In this document: positions 8,656 to 10,820 of the stretch, one piece after another | Layout: each line of letters begins with the position of its first letter | Position numbering within the stretch: the stretch's first letter is position 1 | Assembly (NCBI GenBank): GCA_964549765.1 | Contig: CAZJWR010000093.1 | Span: 1-10,820, forward strand | Origin: CAZJWR01 sp964549765 | Lineage (GTDB): Bacteria; Zixibacteria; MSB-5A5; GN15; JAAZOE01 | Reading direction: 5' to 3' | Length of the DNA stretch: 10,820 nucleotides | Position numbers and translations under genes: made by a program | The notes under the pieces: model-generated | What the model saw: the letters and a program-made list of their open reading frames with translations, nothing else | The model's database searches: none | Told to the model about the DNA's origin: nothing

Positions 8656-8662
8656 GACTGAA

Positions 8663-8667
8663 CCCCT
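8663..8667 (-). promoter_or_regulatory. Ribosome binding site that selects the kinase start
   Basis: Minus-strand AGGGG lies 7 nt upstream of the ATG at 8655-8653. The alternative upstream ATG at 8832 is preceded by an A-run without any purine-rich SD core. This supports the 977-residue form over the 1036-residue extension. Confidence 0.6.
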
Positions 8668-8945
8668 GCAATAGATGTTCAATATAAGAAAATAACAAGA
8701 TGGCAATTTGCAATGCAACCACGAAATATAAGAGATCGCAGATCCCTTACATAGCTCCGATATCCAGACAGTAATTGACTTACGAGCGTTAATATCCAGC
8801 TGTACGTCGAGGGTTCTCTCGGCATCGCTCATTATTTTTTTTCGGTCAAGAGCGCATAATTCGATTAGTAGTGTGAATTATCAGGAGGAACCGAATCAAT
8901 TGATATTAGCCCACGTCCCGCGCGATCGGTTAAGCCGAGGAACCG

Positions 8946-8973
8946 GAGGTTCGGGCGCTCGCCGCCCAACCTC
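8946..8973. other. Strong GC-rich hairpin, possible terminator or structured RNA
   Basis: Arms GAGGTT-C-GGGCG (8946-8957) and CGCCC-AACCTC (8963-8973) pair over 11 bp with one bulged C and a 5-nt loop CTCGC. It is the most stable fold visible in the long intergenic region. Neither side has a clear T-tract, so a rho-independent terminator is not demonstrated. On the minus strand it could reduce read-through from the peptidase remnant towards the kinase. Confidence 0.4.
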
Positions 8974-9542
8974 TTAAACCATAATGCGATACAAATTCAT
9001 TATTCACTACGTTGCTAATTAGGGGCCTTTAAGCGCTGATACGAAGTTCTTCTTACATCCATCTCCCAATTCACCTTAAAAGCAAGATGCGCTAAAAGCA
9101 AAGTGTCTCGATCTCTATATGTTCATAATGCGTTATTGATGCGCCATATTGCGTAAATAGTCATTATCTTGGGTTGAGCAGATGTCAAAATCTTTAAATA
9201 TTCTAATTGCGAAAAAAACGGCTTTGATGGCTTCAGAACCATATTTTGAAATCTCGCAGGTTGCTACTAATCAACGAAAAAACAGGGTATAACAGAGACT
9301 TGTGAAATTTTCCCGGGCGTAGACATCGCCTTATATCGTTCAATAACCAGGCATTGTCGACATCGCAATTCCGTCACGACGGATTCGTGAAAGGTCTCTC
9401 CGGAGAAGACAGCGCCCCATGGTCAATATCTGCCTATGCTTCAAATAATTGCGTCACACGGCACTGATTCTGAGACCAAATGATAACACCTGATACCGCA
9501 TGGTCAGGCGCATCGATCTGGCGGGCCATCCCCCCAACGACG

Positions 9543-10744
9543 TCACTCCTGATCGGGGCTTCGAGGCATTGTTGTTCCCGCACCTTTTACATACTTGTCA
9601 AACCACCTGAGCTGCTCCCAGAGAACGTGCTCAACACTCTCCCGGGCCTGGTAGCCATGGTCCTCGAAAGGCAGCAGCACCAGGCGGGCAGTGCCTCCCG
9701 AACCACGCACGGCCTCGAAGAGAACTTCAGACTGGAAAGTAAGGGTACCCGGGTTGGAGTCGTCGTTGCCGTGGATGATCAGGATCGGCTCGTCGATATG
9801 GTCCGCAAAGAAGGTCGGTGAGACTTGGATATAAACATCCCTCGCTTCGAAGAGGGAACGGCGCTCGGACTGGAAGCCGAATGGCTGGTTGGTCTTATTG
9901 TATGATCCGCTGCGCGCAATGCCAGCCCGAAACAGGTTGGTGTGCGCGAGAAGGTTGGCTACCATGAGCCCGCCGTGGCTGTGGCCGATGACGCCGATCC
10001 GCTCGGGATCGGCCACTCCCATGTCGACGGCCTTGGCCACCGCAGCCTCGGCGTCGGCCACCAGCTGGGGCACGAATGTGTTGTATGTGGTTTCGGGATC
10101 ACCGAGCATCGGCATGGCGGTCTGGTCAAGCACTGCATAGCCCTGGAGCAAAAAGTAGAGATGGGAGGGGCCATACAGACGCATAAACCGTTGCGCCGAG
10201 CCGCTGACCTGCCCGGCAGTGATTGCGCCGGAGTATTCGAGAGGATAGGCATAAAGAACCGTAGGCAGCGGTGTACCCTCCTCATAGCCGGGGGGCAGAT
10301 ATAAGTGGAAACTGAGGGGAACGCCGTCCTTGCGTTCGTAGTGCACGATGCTTTTCTTGATTTTTCGCAACTGGGGTGTGGGATCCTCGAAGCGCGTGAT
10401 TGGTATTCGCGTTAGCGCTCTTGCGGCCTCGCCCGGGGCCGCCTCGATCTCCTTGCCGATGGTAGCCAGATAGTAGTTGGGTACGTCGAGGGCGGACTCG
10501 GAGCGAAGTATAAACTGGTCCTCGCTTCCGGCGAATGCCACGAAATACTCGAAACGGTTGGGATCGCAACGGAACAGACGCTCAGTTTCGCCTGATCCCA
10601 AGTGGCGCAAGTCCAAGAAGGGCCGGTCACCCTGGTCGGTGGCGCCGCTTCCGCTGAAGTAGACCGCGTCTCCGTTCTGGCGCATCACCCAGCGACCATT
10701 TGGCAAAGGGCGTAGCAGGGGATTACCCGGGTCTCCGTATCGAT
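9543..10744 (-). pseudogene. S9 prolyl oligopeptidase-family serine peptidase, 5'-truncated
   Basis: The frame encodes the C-terminal half of an S9 peptidase most like the glutamyl-endopeptidase/acylaminoacyl-type branch. Numbered from the TTG at 10706, the alpha/beta-hydrolase domain spans about 118-375 and keeps the triad: Ser243 in GHSHGGLM, Asp316 in HGNDDSNPG and His350 in EDHGYQARES. Family-typical sequence before it (LPNGRWVMRQNGD, SGSGATDQGDRPFLD) belongs to the last blades of the N-terminal propeller. Similarity continues upstream of that TTG (RYGDPGNPLL) to about 10740, then gives way to insertion-element-like sequence with an in-frame TAA at 10796-10794. Family members are about 700-850 residues, so roughly half is missing, including any signal peptide. 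No credible start or ribosome site exists, and TTG 10706 falls inside the conserved region. The remnant is otherwise free of stops, so the damage looks recent. It is probably not functional, though the catalytic domain is intact. Confidence 0.8.
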
Positions 10745-10820
10745 TGTAAACGGCGGTTGAAAAGTGTACCGGGTGGGGGTTAAAAAGGGCGGTTTAAAAG
10801 TGTCCCATTCCTGATAATCT
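10745..10820. mobile_element. Probable end of an IS21-like insertion sequence
   Basis: Peptidase similarity stops at about 10744 and the next bases on the plus strand read TGTAAACGGCGG. Elements of the IS21 family typically begin with TGT and carry several copies of a short repeat inside each end, which serve as transposase binding sites. This stretch has two such copies and a degraded third one between them. No transposase gene is inside the window, so the family is inferred from end structure and from my recollection of similar GGTTTAAAAGTGTCCCA motifs in IS21-type ends. The element runs off the window, so neither its other end nor a target duplication can be seen. Confidence 0.5.
10752..10806 (+). 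repeat. Two 19-bp direct repeats inside the putative IS end
   Basis: GGCGGTTGAAAAGTGTACC (10752-10770) and GGCGGTTTAAAAGTGTCCC (10788-10806) match at 17 of 19 positions with starts 36 bp apart. A degenerate third copy (GGGGGTTAAAAAGGG, 10775-10789) lies between them. The arrangement is that of multiple transposase-binding boxes at an insertion sequence terminus. Confidence 0.75.

Larger units (their letters stand above)
8656..9542. other. Long intergenic stretch without a convincing gene
   Basis: About 890 bp between the kinase start and the end of the S9 peptidase remnant. No frame on either strand shows a long ORF with recognisable protein character, and the part from about 8975 to 9330 is visibly AT-richer than the genes around it. 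It should hold the kinase promoter, but no -35/-10 pair near 8660-8800 is convincing; the sequence there is AT-rich and includes the small palindrome TTGCAATGCAA (8708-8718). Other structures are a strong hairpin at 8946-8973, the palindrome ATCAATTGAT (8895-8904), a 9-bp direct repeat TAAAAGCAA (9077-9085 and 9093-9101), a 6-bp-stem hairpin at 9374-9390 and the palindrome TCTCCGGAGA near 9396-9405. It may be decayed sequence from the same rearrangement that damaged the peptidase gene. Confidence 0.55.

Noticed and set aside
8708..8718. TTGCAATGCAA as an operator of the kinase gene
   Set aside because: An 11-bp palindrome in AT-rich DNA is expected by chance, and there is no convincing promoter for it to overlap.
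8656..8832. N-terminal extension of the kinase by 59 residues to an ATG at 8832
   Set aside because: The extension has no ribosome site, is low in protein character and is not part of the usual kinase N-terminus. ATG 8655 has an SD-like AGGGG at 7 nt.
8929..8970. GTTAAGC and GCCCAAC as integron attC core sites
   Set aside because: Both match the core consensus but in the wrong order for an attC site, and no paired L-type sites or cassette gene are present.

Overview
The window looks like moderate-GC bacterial chromosome from an uncultured or little-studied Gram-negative lineage. Good Shine-Dalgarno sites and a TTGACA-type promoter fit an ordinary bacterium. The dockerin-type repeats (GDAN-x-D...NVxDAVFLINYIFKGG), the multi-propeller secreted protease and the membrane Ser/Thr kinase with TolB-like and TPR regions are a combination I associate with FCB-group candidate phyla such as Zixibacteria. 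That placement is inference from style, not proof.

All recognisable genes lie on the minus strand, so the window is read right to left. At the right edge (10745-10820) is a repeat-rich sequence starting TGTA that resembles the terminus of an IS21-type insertion sequence. It interrupts an S9 prolyl-oligopeptidase-like peptidase gene (9543-10744), whose catalytic domain remains while nearly all of the N-terminal propeller and the original start are gone. Next is about 890 bp without a convincing gene (8656-9542), AT-richer in the middle, with one strong hairpin. A 977-residue membrane receptor-type Ser/Thr kinase follows (5722-8655): PknB-like kinase, one membrane segment, TolB/FlgO-like region and a long TPR array. 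After a 269-bp gap with a good promoter match lies a 1777-residue exported protein (119-5452): signal peptide, 14 Asp-box blades, Big_5-like domain, seven FG-GAP blades, second Big_5-like domain, papain-family (C1A) peptidase, lectin-like domain and a two-repeat dockerin. Beyond its stop codon, at the left edge, is a third dockerin repeat in another reading frame.

No operon linking the genes can be shown. The protease has its own promoter candidate and leader. The kinase gene ends 269 bp upstream of it, so a regulatory link is possible only on adjacency. The two flanks look damaged: an insertion-truncated peptidase on the right and a stray dockerin fragment on the left. I see no CRISPR array, tRNA, rRNA or defence system. 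The most notable element is the protease architecture, which predicts three seven-bladed propellers in front of a cysteine peptidase on one chain.
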